NCBI GenBank assembly: GCA_041399155.1
Contig: JAWKTI010000007.1
Span: 186,001 to 250,000, forward strand
Reading direction: 5' to 3'
DNA length: 64,000 nucleotides
Source of the DNA: Zavarzinella sp.
GTDB lineage: Bacteria; Planctomycetota; Planctomycetia; Gemmatales; Gemmataceae
Shown: in pieces, positions 9,434-18,696 of the stretch
Layout: every line of letters starts with the position of its first letter
Position numbering within the stretch: the first letter of the stretch is position 1
The notes under the pieces: model-generated
What the model was told of the DNA's origin: nothing
Databases searched by the model: none
The model's input: only the letters and a program-made list of their open reading frames with translations
Translations under genes and position numbers: made by a program

Positions 9434-11113
9434 TCAATCAGATGAACTTGCGGTTGTGGCAGGCTTGGAAGGCAGGGTAATTCGTTGAGCCTTTTTCGAA
9501 AGCCCTTCACGAATTCGTTGAATATCCAGTGGGTCGGCATTTTTCCACAGCCGACTGGCCAAAGCGGCAAAACGGTTCGCTTCTTCGGTTCTGCCCAGTC
9601 GCTGGCACAACACTTCCATGCCCAGTGCGGCACGCACGCTGCCCGAATCGTGGGCAAGAGCTTCCAGAAACGCTTCTTCTGCCTGCACAGCATCGCCCGC
9701 TTCCAGTGCACCCACACCCCACGATTCCATGTAATAGCCACCACCCCCCCAGGCATGGTGACTGTAGTCGGCAATTGTTTTATCCACTGCTTTTTTCAGC
9801 AGTTTCAGACCAGCATCGCCATCATTGGTTAAGCAGGCCAGGCGACCCTGCATTTCCAGATAGCGTAACTCCAGGCGACGATCCGATTTTCGTTTTGCCT
9901 GGGCTTCTTTTAACACATCGACCTGCTTTTTCAAACGATCCACATCGCCTTTTTCCACTGCCACCAAGGCAGAGAAATAGGCCGCCATCGTTTTATCGCT
10001 GCGTTGTTGCTGGCCGATGATCTTTTCTGCTTCTTCCCACTGGTGCCTGCCCAAAGCAATCCGGAAAAATGGGAAGTTAAACTTATAGTTGTAAGATTCG
10101 CAAAGTTTGCGGTGCAATTCCGCTTCCGAATAACGCCCATCGTGCAACAGGCTCAACATCAACGTTTCCATATGGTGGGAGAATTGATGGTCCTGGGTGT
10201 TCTTGACACCCTGCACTTCGTGGTATTGGCGTTGCAGTTCAATTGCTTTCGCAGATCGGTCTGTTGTTTTGTCCCACTTGCCAATCCGCATGGCCAGGTG
10301 GGCCTGCATGTGCCAGGCGTGGGGAAGCCCAGGCGATGAGGCAATGTAACCTTCCGCATAGGGCCAGCCTAACGCAGGCCGACGCGAACCTTCATAAAAG
10401 TGAACCAGTTCGTGGTTGGAACCAGGGTGCAGCGGATTGATTTTCAGCAACGCTTTGTGAAAAGGCACCCCGTCTTTCGATCCACCGTGGCTCCCACCGT
10501 GGATCGCTGCACGGGCAAACCAAGCCTCTTCATCATCATCGTAAATCGTCAGCATGTCGTTCAGGGTGGCGATGGCTGCATTTCGCTTCGCTTCCAGTGT
10601 GGTGTTTTTATCACCTTCCAACAGGCCTTTTTCCTGCAACTTCGCCTTGATAATCAACTGTTCACGGTGGGGAGCAAGCGGCATTTTCTCCTGTGCCTTT
10701 TTCAGGGCATCGGTGGCCAGTTGCTTCCGCCAGCGTTCCAGCCCGTTATGCAGGATCAGCCAGGCGTAGGCACAGTCCGGATCGTGCCGAAGTGCCGTTT
10801 CTGCCGACCGAACCGCTTCGATGTAAACGTAAGAATAATAATACCCCAATGCCTGATCGACGTATGCCTGGCACTTGTCCGATGTGGTACCCACGCGGTA
10901 CTTGTACAGGCAAAGATTATCGATGAGCACTGCCGGAGCCAGTTTACTCATCGGTAGCCTTTCATCCAGTACCACGACTACCATAGATGGTGCGGTCAGC
11001 GGGATGACATCCGGCACCTTGTTGCTTGCGGGTGCGGTATCGGCGGGGGTTCTTTGTGCCAGTGACTGATTCAGTGTGATCAGGCACAAACACAGTGCTA
11101 TGCGGTGCATCAT
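9434..11113 (-). CDS. Secreted TPR-repeat protein
   Basis: The protein has 559 residues. A short signal peptide (MMHRIALCLCLITLNQSLA) is followed by helical repeats with TPR character (for example YSYVYIEAVRSAETALRHDPDCAYAWL near residue 92, and repeats near 340-400 and 460-510). Such proteins usually act as periplasmic scaffolds. Several His-rich patches (HAWHMQAHLAMR; HQFSHHMETL) stand out. It is the first gene of the leftward three-gene run and diverges from the amidohydrolase at 11266. Confidence 0.75.
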   Translation of the reverse strand: MMHRIALCLCLITLNQSLAQRTPADTAPASNKVPDVIPLTAPSMVVVVLDERLPMSKLAPAVLIDNLCLYKYRVGTTSDKCQAYVDQALGYYYSYVYIEAVRSAETALRHDPDCAYAWLILHNGLERWRKQLATDALKKAQEKMPLAPHREQLIIKAKLQEKGLLEGDKNTTLEAKRNAAIATLNDMLTIYDDDEEAWFARAAIHGGSHGGSKDGVPFHKALLKINPLHPGSNHELVHFYEGSRRPALGWPYAEGYIASSPGLPHAWHMQAHLAMRIGKWDKTTDRSAKAIELQRQYHEVQGVKNTQDHQFSHHMETLMLSLLHDGRYSEAELHRKLCESYNYKFNFPFFRIALGRHQWEEAEKIIGQQQRSDKTMAAYFSALVAVEKGDVDRLKKQVDVLKEAQAKRKSDRRLELRYLEMQGRLACLTNDGDAGLKLLKKAVDKTIADYSHHAWGGGGYYMESWGVGALEAGDAVQAEEAFLEALAHDSGSVRAALGMEVLCQRLGRTEEANRFAALASRLWKNADPLDIQRIREGLSKKAQRITLPSKPATTASSSD

Positions 11114-11265
11114 CGTTGAATTCTCAACGTGCGAGGATTATGGATGTTTACCACATGATAACGCCAATCCAAAAGTTTGGCGCATTGATGATAAACTTTT
11201 CATCAAATGGATATATCTTATCCGTTCGGTGAAAATTATTGTAACCAATTGTCACCCGACTTGGA

Positions 11266-12471
11266 ATGACAAAATTGTTAGAAACTGGTGTTGCTGCCCA
11301 TTGGATCCTGCCCGCGACAGGTCATGTGGTGCCAAATGCGGAAATCGTTGTCCGCGATGGCTTGATTGCGGAACTGAAACCGATGGCCGCACCACCCGAA
11401 GGTGGGGGCACCACGATTGTGCTGCCGGGGCTGGTGAACGCCCACACGCACCTCGATTTGTCGACGCTTCGTATTCCGGTGACAGCAAAAAAACCAGTCG
11501 ACTGGCTGCACCGTGTGGTGCAGGCCCGTACCCAGGATCAGCCCGGTGATGCTGCCCAACGAATCCATGCCGGGGTGCTGGAATTGCTCGATTTCGGTGT
11601 CACGCTGGTGGGCGATATCTCCTCTGGCGGTCTGACGAGCGAGTTATTCCCCACCCTGCCGATGTGGGGCGTCGTTTTTCATGAAATTCTTGGCCTGAGC
11701 GACGCACGTGGCAATCATTTCTGGCAGCAGATGATCAAACGTCTGCACGAATATCCCGCCACAGACAACTGGCAGTGGGGCATCAGTCCCCATGCACCGT
11801 ACAGCACGCACCGACAGCTCATTGAGGCAGCCGCACGGCTCGATATTGGTCCCGTGTGCATCCACCTGGCAGAATTTTCCTGTGAAAAATCGTTGCTGGA
11901 AGAAAATTCAGGTGAATTGGCGCGATTTTTGCAGGAAATCAATCTTTGGCACCCTGCTAATCTGGCACCACACTGGGAGTGGATTCGCTGGAAACTGCGA
12001 CGTGCCAGCCAGGCGATCTACGTTCATGCGAATTATTTACCCAGAACACCTGCTTTTCATCATAACGAAGCGGTTATATACTGCCCACGCACGCACCAGG
12101 CCTTTGGGCATCCGAAATACCCACTGTCGGAACTGCTGCAGGCTCAGGTGAAGGTGGCACTAGGGACCGATTCCCACGCATCGACACCGAATCTGGACCC
12201 ACTGGCAGAAGCGTGCCTGGTGCGGCAGCAGTTTCCCGACATCCCACCGGAAATGATTCTGCAGATGATCACGCGGTGGGGAGCGGAAATGCTGGGTTTT
12301 GCCCACTGCACCGGAAGTCTGGAAGTGGGCAAATCAGCCGATCTGGTCATGATTCAGGCCCCCACCCGATTGAAAACGGTCGACGAAGTGTACCATTTTC
12401 TCTTTTCAGGTGCGGCCATCGGCCTCCCACGCACCACCATGTGGCGGGGAAAGTGGCGACGGCGTGAATAA
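11266..12471 (+). CDS. Amidohydrolase (ATZ/TRZ/cytosine-deaminase-like subfamily)
   Basis: The protein has 401 residues. The metal-binding motif NAHTHLD places H60 and H62, HLAE gives the third-histidine region (about 195-198), and GTDSHAS supplies the catalytic Asp near residue 303. The C-terminal strand GSLEVGKSADLVMI is typical of the family's composite beta-sandwich. This subfamily deaminates or dechlorinates small heterocycles. The HLAE.S.E spacing also recalls aminofutalosine deaminase of the alternative menaquinone pathway, which I offer only as an alternative because no other mqn gene is present. Confidence 0.82.
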   Translation: MTKLLETGVAAHWILPATGHVVPNAEIVVRDGLIAELKPMAAPPEGGGTTIVLPGLVNAHTHLDLSTLRIPVTAKKPVDWLHRVVQARTQDQPGDAAQRIHAGVLELLDFGVTLVGDISSGGLTSELFPTLPMWGVVFHEILGLSDARGNHFWQQMIKRLHEYPATDNWQWGISPHAPYSTHRQLIEAAARLDIGPVCIHLAEFSCEKSLLEENSGELARFLQEINLWHPANLAPHWEWIRWKLRRASQAIYVHANYLPRTPAFHHNEAVIYCPRTHQAFGHPKYPLSELLQAQVKVALGTDSHASTPNLDPLAEACLVRQQFPDIPPEMILQMITRWGAEMLGFAHCTGSLEVGKSADLVMIQAPTRLKTVDEVYHFLFSGAAIGLPRTTMWRGKWRRRE

Positions 12472-12518
12472 AATTGTTGCTGATTCAGTACTGTTCGAAC
12501 AATCAGAATTGAGTGTAG

Positions 12519-14399
12519 TCACTCTTTCATGTCAAACCATGTTTTCAAGATTTTGTCTTTGCTGTCTTTCAGGCTGAATTTCTGCACGGTCACGGTTCCT
12601 GTTGAGTTGGCGGGGTCCAGTCGAAGTGCGGTCAATGGCTTCTCCGTAGGAAGTTTAATCTGATAAGTGTGGAACTTCTGATCATGAGTAATCGAAAAGG
12701 TGACTGATCGATCCCGATGAAAGTTGGGGGCTTCTGCGGTTGCCCAAAACACCTGTCCAATACCTTTGGCATCCGATGACAAGGAAATTTCCAAGGTATA
12801 CGGCCCAGCTCCTTTGGGGATTTTTCTGGTGATGATGTAGGGGTCTTTGCCACTGGAAACAATCTGCAACATCTCAGGTTTCAAGGTCAAGGCAGCATCT
12901 TTACTCGCAGACCATTCACCTGCTGGAGATTGTGGTTTTCGATAAGCAGGATTGGCACGTGGGATTACTGCATCTGTATCTTTCAGGAATGTGGTGATCT
13001 GTTTATTCAATTCATCCACTAATTGTGGCTGTGATGAGACGAGGTTTTTCTGTTCGCCGATATCTTCTTTCAGGTTGTAAAGTTCCAACCGATCACTGCC
13101 ATCATCATTGTCAGCAAAAAACCGAATCAGTTTCCAATCCCCCTGACGAACCCAGGTCGCTGGGCGGAATCCGTCGATATCCCCACGCCCACCATGTGGG
13201 AAATGGCAAAAGATTCGTTTGCGATCTACTTCCCCACCGGTGAAGGCTGCGGAAACATCAACGCCGTCGAAATTACACTCTTTGGGCTTTGGAATACCAG
13301 CCATTGTCAATAACGTTGGAAACAGATCGGTACTTTGCACAATAGTATCGCTGTTGCTTGCTGGTTTGGTTTTACCTGGCCACACTACCAGCATCGGAAC
13401 ATGGGTACCACCTTCGTAATTACTGGCTTTCCCACTGCGAAACGGGGCATTACTGGTAACTGGAATTTCTTTGTATTGTGCGTTATTGCTTGCTTCTCTG
13501 GCAACATTGTGCCAGCCACCATTATCGCTGGTAAAAATGATGATTGTTTTCTCCAGAAGCTTTTGCTTTTCTAATTCAGCCACAATCAGACCGATCGAAT
13601 CGTCCAGACTTCTCACCATCGCTGCATAAACAGGGTTTCGCTGTCCGCTTTTCGGATCCATCCGTTTTGCCGCTTCCTCGATGTACTCTTTTTTGCCCAT
13701 CCACGGCGAATGAACACCAAATGCCCAGTAATTGACAAAAAATGGGCGATCTTTGTTTTCTGCGATGAATTTCGCGGCTTCTGCACCCATCCGATCGTCA
13801 ATATGATCACCTGGTTTCCCTTGTCCCGGCCACCAACGCCAAGGGGCAAAGTAGCCATTGGCACCACCAGGCCCCGGACCGGCCATGTGGGGCAAATCGA
13901 CATCAAATCCGTGCTGCAATGGCGAATAAGGCTCTTGACCCAGATGCCACTTTCCGAAGTGCCCAGTGCGATAGCCGGCATCCTTCAACACTTCTGCAAT
14001 CGTGGTGTATTCCGTTTTTAGCCTGGTGATCGAATCGGCAACGAGCACTCGGGCATTCGGATTGCCAGAAACGAGTTGCTTTTTCAGTTGCACCTGTGGA
14101 AGATGACAGGCGGGGGCTGTAATGCCAATCCGTGCGGGATGGAGACCCGTCAGAATGCTGCTGCGAGTCGGCGAACACAATGGGCTTGCAGAATAAGCAT
14201 TGCTCAATTTCAGTCCGCGTTTCGCAAGGGCATCTAAATGTGGTGTTTTGTGAAATTTACTTCCATAACAACCAATATCGTGCCCACCGAGGTCATCTGC
14301 AAGGATCAACACAATATTTGGGCGGTCTGCTGATATCGCTGGTGCAAGATGCATAGTGATAGTGAAGCCGGCAGCCATCAGAAAACGTAGTAATTGCAT
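12519..14399 (-). CDS. Secreted arylsulfatase-type sulfatase
   Basis: The protein has 626 residues with a signal peptide ending near AISA (about residue 24). The sulfatase signature PLCSPTRSSILTG places the formylglycine precursor at C75 in a CxPxR motif. Other family markers are LADDLGG (metal Asp pair), GKWHLG and FTSDNGG. Sulfate esters of polysaccharides are the likely substrates, as for the many sulfatases of Planctomycetota. The region beyond about residue 490 forms an extra C-terminal beta domain (RKPQSPAGEW onward), probably substrate binding. No anaerobic or aerobic maturase gene is adjacent. Confidence 0.93.
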   Translation of the reverse strand: MQLLRFLMAAGFTITMHLAPAISADRPNIVLILADDLGGHDIGCYGSKFHKTPHLDALAKRGLKLSNAYSASPLCSPTRSSILTGLHPARIGITAPACHLPQVQLKKQLVSGNPNARVLVADSITRLKTEYTTIAEVLKDAGYRTGHFGKWHLGQEPYSPLQHGFDVDLPHMAGPGPGGANGYFAPWRWWPGQGKPGDHIDDRMGAEAAKFIAENKDRPFFVNYWAFGVHSPWMGKKEYIEEAAKRMDPKSGQRNPVYAAMVRSLDDSIGLIVAELEKQKLLEKTIIIFTSDNGGWHNVAREASNNAQYKEIPVTSNAPFRSGKASNYEGGTHVPMLVVWPGKTKPASNSDTIVQSTDLFPTLLTMAGIPKPKECNFDGVDVSAAFTGGEVDRKRIFCHFPHGGRGDIDGFRPATWVRQGDWKLIRFFADNDDGSDRLELYNLKEDIGEQKNLVSSQPQLVDELNKQITTFLKDTDAVIPRANPAYRKPQSPAGEWSASKDAALTLKPEMLQIVSSGKDPYIITRKIPKGAGPYTLEISLSSDAKGIGQVFWATAEAPNFHRDRSVTFSITHDQKFHTYQIKLPTEKPLTALRLDPANSTGTVTVQKFSLKDSKDKILKTWFDMKE

Positions 14400-14575
14400 T
14401 CTTCCTTCCCTTTTGTGGGAGCGAACCCGCAGTAGCTTTTTCAGATAATTCGGTGGGAATTCAGTATTTTAGGCAACCGTGTAAAATTACGATAGTACCA
14501 GCCACCATTGGTATGGTACAGGATTCTCCTTAATCCTTATGCAGTAAGTAGTTAAACCACAGCAGGAGGGGGCAG

Positions 14576-15751
14576 ATGGAACAGTTCATTGTTTCGGCGG
14601 TTCGCACACCAATTGGCAAGTTTCTGGGTGGGTTATCCAGCCTGACTGCACCCCAACTGGGTGCTGTGGTGGTGAAAGCAGCTCTCGAAAAAGCCCAAGT
14701 GGGGGTGGAGCTGGTCGATGAAGTGATCATGGGGCAGGTGCTGCAGGCAGGGGTGGGTCAGAACCCTGCCAGACAGGCGGCATTGTTTGCTGGTTTGCCC
14801 ACGTCGATTGCTGCGTATACCGTCAACAAAGTGTGTGGGTCTGGCTTGAAGGCTGCAATGCTCGCTTCGCAGGCAATTAAAGCTCAAGATGCAGGCATTG
14901 TTGTTGCGGGCGGCATGGAATCGATGAGTTTAGCGCCCCACCTGTTGCAAAAATCTCGAACCGGCTTCAAATACGGCGATGAAAAACTGGTTGATGCCTT
15001 AATTCGCGACGGTCTGTGGTGCGCCTTTGAGCAATGGCCCATGGGCAACGCAGCGGAATACATTGCACAGAAATGTGGGGTCGACCGCACGGCACAGGAT
15101 GAATTTTCTGCCGCAAGCCACCAGCGTGCCGCACAGGCACAGGCTGCGGGTGCTTTCGCGAATGAAATCGTCCAGGTTTCTGTGGGAAGTGGCAGCAAAA
15201 CGACGATCGTTGCCCACGATGAGGGGATTCGACCAGATAGTTCTGCTGAGAATCTGGCTCGCCTGAAACCCGCATTTCAGGCTGATGGCACCGTCACGGC
15301 AGGAAATGCGTCGCAACTCAGCGATGGTGCTGCCGCACTGGTGATCGCCTCGGCGACTGCCGTTCAGGCCCACCAATTGCAGCCACTTGCCAGAATTGTG
15401 GCGTATGCCACCAGTGGGGTCGATCCGAAAGAGATTTTCATTGCACCGGTCAGTGCGGTGAAAATGGTTCTGGAACGAGCATCCATGACGATCGATCAGA
15501 TCGATCTTTTTGAACTGAATGAGGCGTTTGCCGCACAGATGCTGGCTTGCAGTCAGCAGCTTGGGCTGGATTCTGCCAAAGTGAATCCCCACGGTGGGGC
15601 AATTGCGTTGGGGCACCCCATCGGCTGCAGTGGGGCACGCGTGCTCACCACGCTGGTGCACGCATTGCACCACCACGGCAAACGATATGGGTTGGCCTCG
15701 CTGTGCCTGGGCGGTGGCAACGCCGTTGCAATGATCATCGAACGCTTGTGA
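14576..15751 (+). CDS. Acetyl-CoA C-acetyltransferase (thiolase)
   Basis: The protein has 391 residues, normal for a biosynthetic thiolase. The acylated Cys is C87 in VNKVCGSGLK, the NEAFA motif is at 315-319, H347 lies in GHPIGCSG, and the second catalytic Cys is C377 in LCLGGGNA. It condenses or cleaves acetoacetyl-CoA. A strong AGGAGG site precedes the ATG. It stands alone between divergent sulfatase and convergent SGNH genes, so a polyhydroxyalkanoate or fatty-acid role cannot be chosen. Confidence 0.93.
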   Translation: MEQFIVSAVRTPIGKFLGGLSSLTAPQLGAVVVKAALEKAQVGVELVDEVIMGQVLQAGVGQNPARQAALFAGLPTSIAAYTVNKVCGSGLKAAMLASQAIKAQDAGIVVAGGMESMSLAPHLLQKSRTGFKYGDEKLVDALIRDGLWCAFEQWPMGNAAEYIAQKCGVDRTAQDEFSAASHQRAAQAQAAGAFANEIVQVSVGSGSKTTIVAHDEGIRPDSSAENLARLKPAFQADGTVTAGNASQLSDGAAALVIASATAVQAHQLQPLARIVAYATSGVDPKEIFIAPVSAVKMVLERASMTIDQIDLFELNEAFAAQMLACSQQLGLDSAKVNPHGGAIALGHPIGCSGARVLTTLVHALHHHGKRYGLASLCLGGGNAVAMIIERL

Positions 15752-15779
15752 TCATTGGCTGTCACTTCTTGAAACGAAC

Positions 15780-16535
15780 TCATTTTGGAAAATATTCCAT
15801 CAGCTTCTGTGCCACCAATTCATGCCCTGCACGGTTCGGATGATTTACCTGAGACATGAAATCAGTCAATTCTTTCCCCGCAGCCACGGCTGCCTGGAAT
15901 GCTGCCAGACTATCCACGAGGCCAACGGCATGTTCTGCCGCCAAGGCTCTGATCTGTGCTGCATGCTGGTTGAGTGGGTCGGTTTCTTCATTGAGTTTTG
16001 CTTTGGTATCCGGCGTGGGGGTCAGCAACAAAACGGGCACCCCTGCCTTTTTTGCAGCCAGAATCATGCTGCTCCAGGCTTTGTGGGCCGCCTGCAATCC
16101 CAGCCGCCGATCGTTCAGTGCATAGTCGATGGTGATCAGATCCGGCTGCAGGGAAAGGACATCTTTCTCGAAGCGTGCCGCACCCGTTACAGATGCCTCC
16201 CCACCGATTGCGGTAACGACCACATTGATGACTGCGGTGGGGAATCGCTCTGCCAGCCCCACGTGCAGCAGGTGGGGGTACGAATCAAACGTCCTTACCA
16301 CCGGAGTAACGAAATAACCTGCAGGCACACTATGGCCATGGCAGACAATCCGCAGTGCCCGATTTTTGGGCCACTTCGCCGCAGCCAGCTCTCGAAACTT
16401 GGCAAGATAGGTTTGAGGGTCTACCACTTTGGGTGTGGGACTCTCCTCCCCGCCAAGGGTGCTCTGCTGGATAGCTGTCAAACAAATAGCAGCCCCACCG
16501 AGCAACGACCGACGCGAAATCTCCAGATGATCCAT
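15780..16535 (-). CDS. Tat-type exported SGNH/GDSL hydrolase
   Basis: The protein has 251 residues. A twin-arginine signal (ISRRSLLGGAA) leads into an SGNH hydrolase: nucleophile Ser in CHGHSVPAG (about S69), block III Asn in YALND (about N141), and the C-terminal HPNRAGH block carrying the catalytic His. It probably removes acyl or acetyl groups from carbohydrates. I favour the ATG at 16535, because GGAGG lies just before it inside the four-codon upstream extension. It is convergent with the thiolase. Confidence 0.82.
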   Translation of the reverse strand: MDHLEISRRSLLGGAAICLTAIQQSTLGGEESPTPKVVDPQTYLAKFRELAAAKWPKNRALRIVCHGHSVPAGYFVTPVVRTFDSYPHLLHVGLAERFPTAVINVVVTAIGGEASVTGAARFEKDVLSLQPDLITIDYALNDRRLGLQAAHKAWSSMILAAKKAGVPVLLLTPTPDTKAKLNEETDPLNQHAAQIRALAAEHAVGLVDSLAAFQAAVAAGKELTDFMSQVNHPNRAGHELVAQKLMEYFPK

Positions 16536-16826
16536 AGCAACCTCCATCGAGTAGGTGGTAATATACAGAGCGGAAGAGCCAATTCGTCAACGCCGAAATA
16601 GGGTATTGATCGCGCAGATTCACGAAAGAGTTTACCAAGTAATTTCTGTTCGATTTCTTTGCACCCTCCAATTCTATTTTTAGCACTGTAGGATTTGCTT
16701 TGTGAAAGGTCCCAGGAAAAGAATCACCTGTCATTGACTAAATGTACCTATTTTTCATTGCATTTTTCTCATGAGAGATTATTCTGAATTCAGTTAAGGC
16801 CTCAGAAGGCGGAGCCCGACAAAGCG

Positions 16827-17249
16827 ATGACATGGGACGAAGACAGTCTGGAGCACGGATACGTCCTCGACCGGATCGCCAGTGGCGGGTGGTGGCACCT
16901 GCACTTCGGCCGCTCTCGCTGGTCGTACCACTGCGACATGTTGGGTCACCAGACGAAAATCCTGGCGGTACTCCAGAGGTTCGAGGCGGGGGCGGTCTCT
17001 GCGTCGCCGCCGTACTTCCTCACTCTGGACGGCGAGGGCGTGGAGTTATCTGCGTCAGAGGTCTCACTGGATTTCTGTTGGGGTGACCGTTTCGCAGATA
17101 CTGAGTTGGCCGACGAGGCGCGGAACTTTCAGCGTGAGGTCGTGCCACTGCTGCACGACAGCCCTACGTTTCAGCGATCACTGGCAGAAGTCGTGGCTCT
17201 CCAGCAGCACCGACAGGTGGTTGCACCGGGCACTCTCAGAAGGGACTAA
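16827..17249 (+). CDS. Cassette 1 protein, unknown function
   Basis: The protein has 140 residues, without signal peptide or recognisable motif. It is aromatic-rich near the N-terminus (GGWWHLHFGRSRWSYHC) and acidic overall. High GC and codon use set it apart from the genes on either side of the block. It begins 33 bases after the putative left cassette boundary and is followed by the attC-like site at 17310. Overlapping frames on the same strand are longer in part but lack cassette-like placement, so the exact frame is moderately sure. Confidence 0.5.
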   Translation: MTWDEDSLEHGYVLDRIASGGWWHLHFGRSRWSYHCDMLGHQTKILAVLQRFEAGAVSASPPYFLTLDGEGVELSASEVSLDFCWGDRFADTELADEARNFQREVVPLLHDSPTFQRSLAEVVALQQHRQVVAPGTLRRD

Positions 17250-17309
17250 CCCTGCACAGGACACAAAGTCACTGATCGCGTCAATTCTGAAACCAAAGTT
17301 GGTTGGTCG

Positions 17310-17440
17310 GCCTAACTTAACGAGACAGCGATTGACTATATAGTTAAGCTGACCGCCGCGAGCGGCCGAAATGAGCGATTGGAGCAGGAATCGCTTCGTA
17401 TCCACTGTCGCGACTCTGCTCAATCGCGGCCCCGTTCGCC
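17310..17440 (+). other. attC-like recombination site 1
   Basis: This site is 131 bases long. R''-type core GCCTAAC (17310-17316), L''-like GCGATTGA (17328-17335), matching L' TCAATCGC inside TGCTCAATCGCGG (17417-17429), and R'-like GTTCGCC (17434-17440) occur in attC order. Its right two thirds are nearly identical to site 2. The R' core deviates from the GTTRRRY consensus at one base. Confidence 0.55.
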
Positions 17441-17448
17441 GGCAAAAC

Positions 17449-17868
17449 ATGGCACACACTGATCTGCCGTCCCTGAATGTTCAACTTTGGTATGGGACGA
17501 TTCTCGTTGCGGACTTGCGTAACGTCATTGCCCACCAAGGAACGTGGTCCGGCGAATACGAACAACGTGTCGCTCCTCAGCAGGGCAAGTTAGAAACGCG
17601 AGTGTGCGATTACATCTCCTTCTGTGAGAAATGGCACAAACGCCTCAAGGAAGACAAGAATCCGAATGCCAAAGAGTTTGACGATTTCAAGGATGTGTTG
17701 AACTCTGGCCTTTGGCATGTGCTTTGTGCGGACGGGGCTGAGTTGAAAATCCCTGACGGCCCGATTTTTGTCCATGGGGAAGCGAGCTGGAATCATCCAG
17801 ACAACGAGCCAACGCGAGAGTCTGCAGCCTATGAGTACTGGTGCCAGCGAACCAGCCCTTGCACCTGA
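17449..17868 (+). CDS. Cassette 2 protein with HEPN-type RNxxxH motif
   Basis: The protein has 139 residues. The motif DLRNVIAHQG (R24, H29) matches the R-N-x3-H signature of HEPN ribonuclease domains, and the rest is mostly helical and Trp/Cys-rich. The frame stays open upstream into the attC-like site, so I placed the start at the ATG 14 bases after the R' core. HEPN proteins are common toxins or defence effectors, but here the motif lies unusually close to the N-terminus, so a truncated or divergent domain is possible. No antitoxin-like partner is evident. Confidence 0.5.
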   Translation: MAHTDLPSLNVQLWYGTILVADLRNVIAHQGTWSGEYEQRVAPQQGKLETRVCDYISFCEKWHKRLKEDKNPNAKEFDDFKDVLNSGLWHVLCADGAELKIPDGPIFVHGEASWNHPDNEPTRESAAYEYWCQRTSPCT

Positions 17869-17921
17869 CCGGGGCCGCCATTCTGTTTCGCCCGGCATGA
17901 AGGATTTGCAGGCGGCCCCGG
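17869..17921. repeat. Perfect 11-bp inverted repeat after cassette 2 gene
   Basis: CCGGGGCCGCC (17869-17879) is the exact reverse complement of GGCGGCCCCGG (17911-17921), with a 31-base loop. It starts directly after the stop codon and ends 7 bases before the next attC-like core. There is no T-tract, so it is not a standard terminator. Confidence 0.7.
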
Positions 17922-17928
17922 CAGGTGA

Positions 17929-18054
17929 GCTTAACTGGGTCCGCGATTGAGCATATACTAATGGTGACAGCCTCAGCTGCCTAAGTGAGCGATTGGAGCA
18001 GGAATCGCTTCGAATCCACTCCGCGACTCTGCTCAATCGCGGACCTCGTTAGGC
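17929..18054 (+). other. attC-like recombination site 2
   Basis: This 126-base site has R'' core GCTTAAC (17929-17935, consensus RYYYAAC) and R' core GTTAGGC (18048-18054, consensus GTTRRRY). L'' GTCCGCGATTGAGCA (17939-17953) is a perfect 15-base complement of L' (18030-18044). A second, inner pairing exists between GCCTAAG (17979-17985) with GAGCGATTGGAGCAG and the same right arm, with one extrahelical base. Confidence 0.65.
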
Positions 18055-18078
18055 GGCCGAGGGCTTCAGACGTTCCCG

Positions 18079-18696
18079 ATGAAACAAGCTGAGAAACAGA
18101 GGCTCACGGCACTTACCCGCGACGCCGTCGCCCAACTAACCACCTGCCCCTCGAAGGTTAAGGAGCACGCTGAGAAGGTCGCGGCCCGGTACTCGCCGAC
18201 GAATGCCGAGCAGTACCGGAAGCTGTCCGAGATCGTCTGGTGGCTCATCGCAGTCGACTGCGTCGAGGATGCGCTGGGCTTGCTGGATGCGATCTGCGAG
18301 GTGGACGACAATTACTACTGGATGTTCCACGCACTTGGGAGCGCCTTCGCGACACGAGCGTGGCTCCGAGCGAGGTACGAGCAGGTGGCGGCCGCGCGGG
18401 AGGATGCCCTGACTGCCCTCCATTGGATCGGGCGTGACCCGAACTCCAAGGCGATAACCGAATCCGAGGTCCGCGGGGCGCTGGAGCGGTTCGACGGATG
18501 GCTGGAGCGGGCCGCAGGCGAGCGGGGAACGGTGACGGCCTTGCACGTTCTCTCCCACGCACTGCGGGTTCTGGTCATGTATCAACAGTTTGCCGTGGCG
18601 GGCGATTCCGCCGCCAAGGCGATTCCGCCGGGCGAGTTTACCGCGCGGCTGGAGTCCGGCGTCCAGACGCTGCATCGTCGGATCAACAGTTGGTGA
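18079..18696 (+). CDS. Cassette 3 protein, unknown function
   Basis: The protein has 205 residues and is predicted to be largely alpha-helical, without signal peptide. Ala/Glu/Arg-rich helices with a TPR-like spacing (VDCVEDALGLLDAICEVDDNYYWMFHALG) suggest a helical-repeat or immunity-type protein, but I do not recognise a family. The start ATG is 30 bases downstream of the attC-like site 2 core. The gene is GC-rich like the other cassettes. No complete attC follows it, so the cassette seems truncated on its right. Confidence 0.55.
   Translation: MKQAEKQRLTALTRDAVAQLTTCPSKVKEHAEKVAARYSPTNAEQYRKLSEIVWWLIAVDCVEDALGLLDAICEVDDNYYWMFHALGSAFATRAWLRARYEQVAAAREDALTALHWIGRDPNSKAITESEVRGALERFDGWLERAAGERGTVTALHVLSHALRVLVMYQQFAVAGDSAAKAIPPGEFTARLESGVQTLHRRINSW

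Noticed and set aside
12480..12506. Nested dyads between amidohydrolase and sulfatase
   Set aside because: CTGATT/AATCAG and TGTTCGAACA are short, lack T-tracts and may be chance in a 47-base convergent gap.
18003..18020. tRNA T-arm-like TTCGAATCC
   Set aside because: It sits in the attC-like loop; no cloverleaf can be built around it. No tRNA or CRISPR array was found in the window.
17590..18036. Minus-strand frame across cassette 2
   Set aside because: It is antisense to a cassette gene and reads through the attC-like site.
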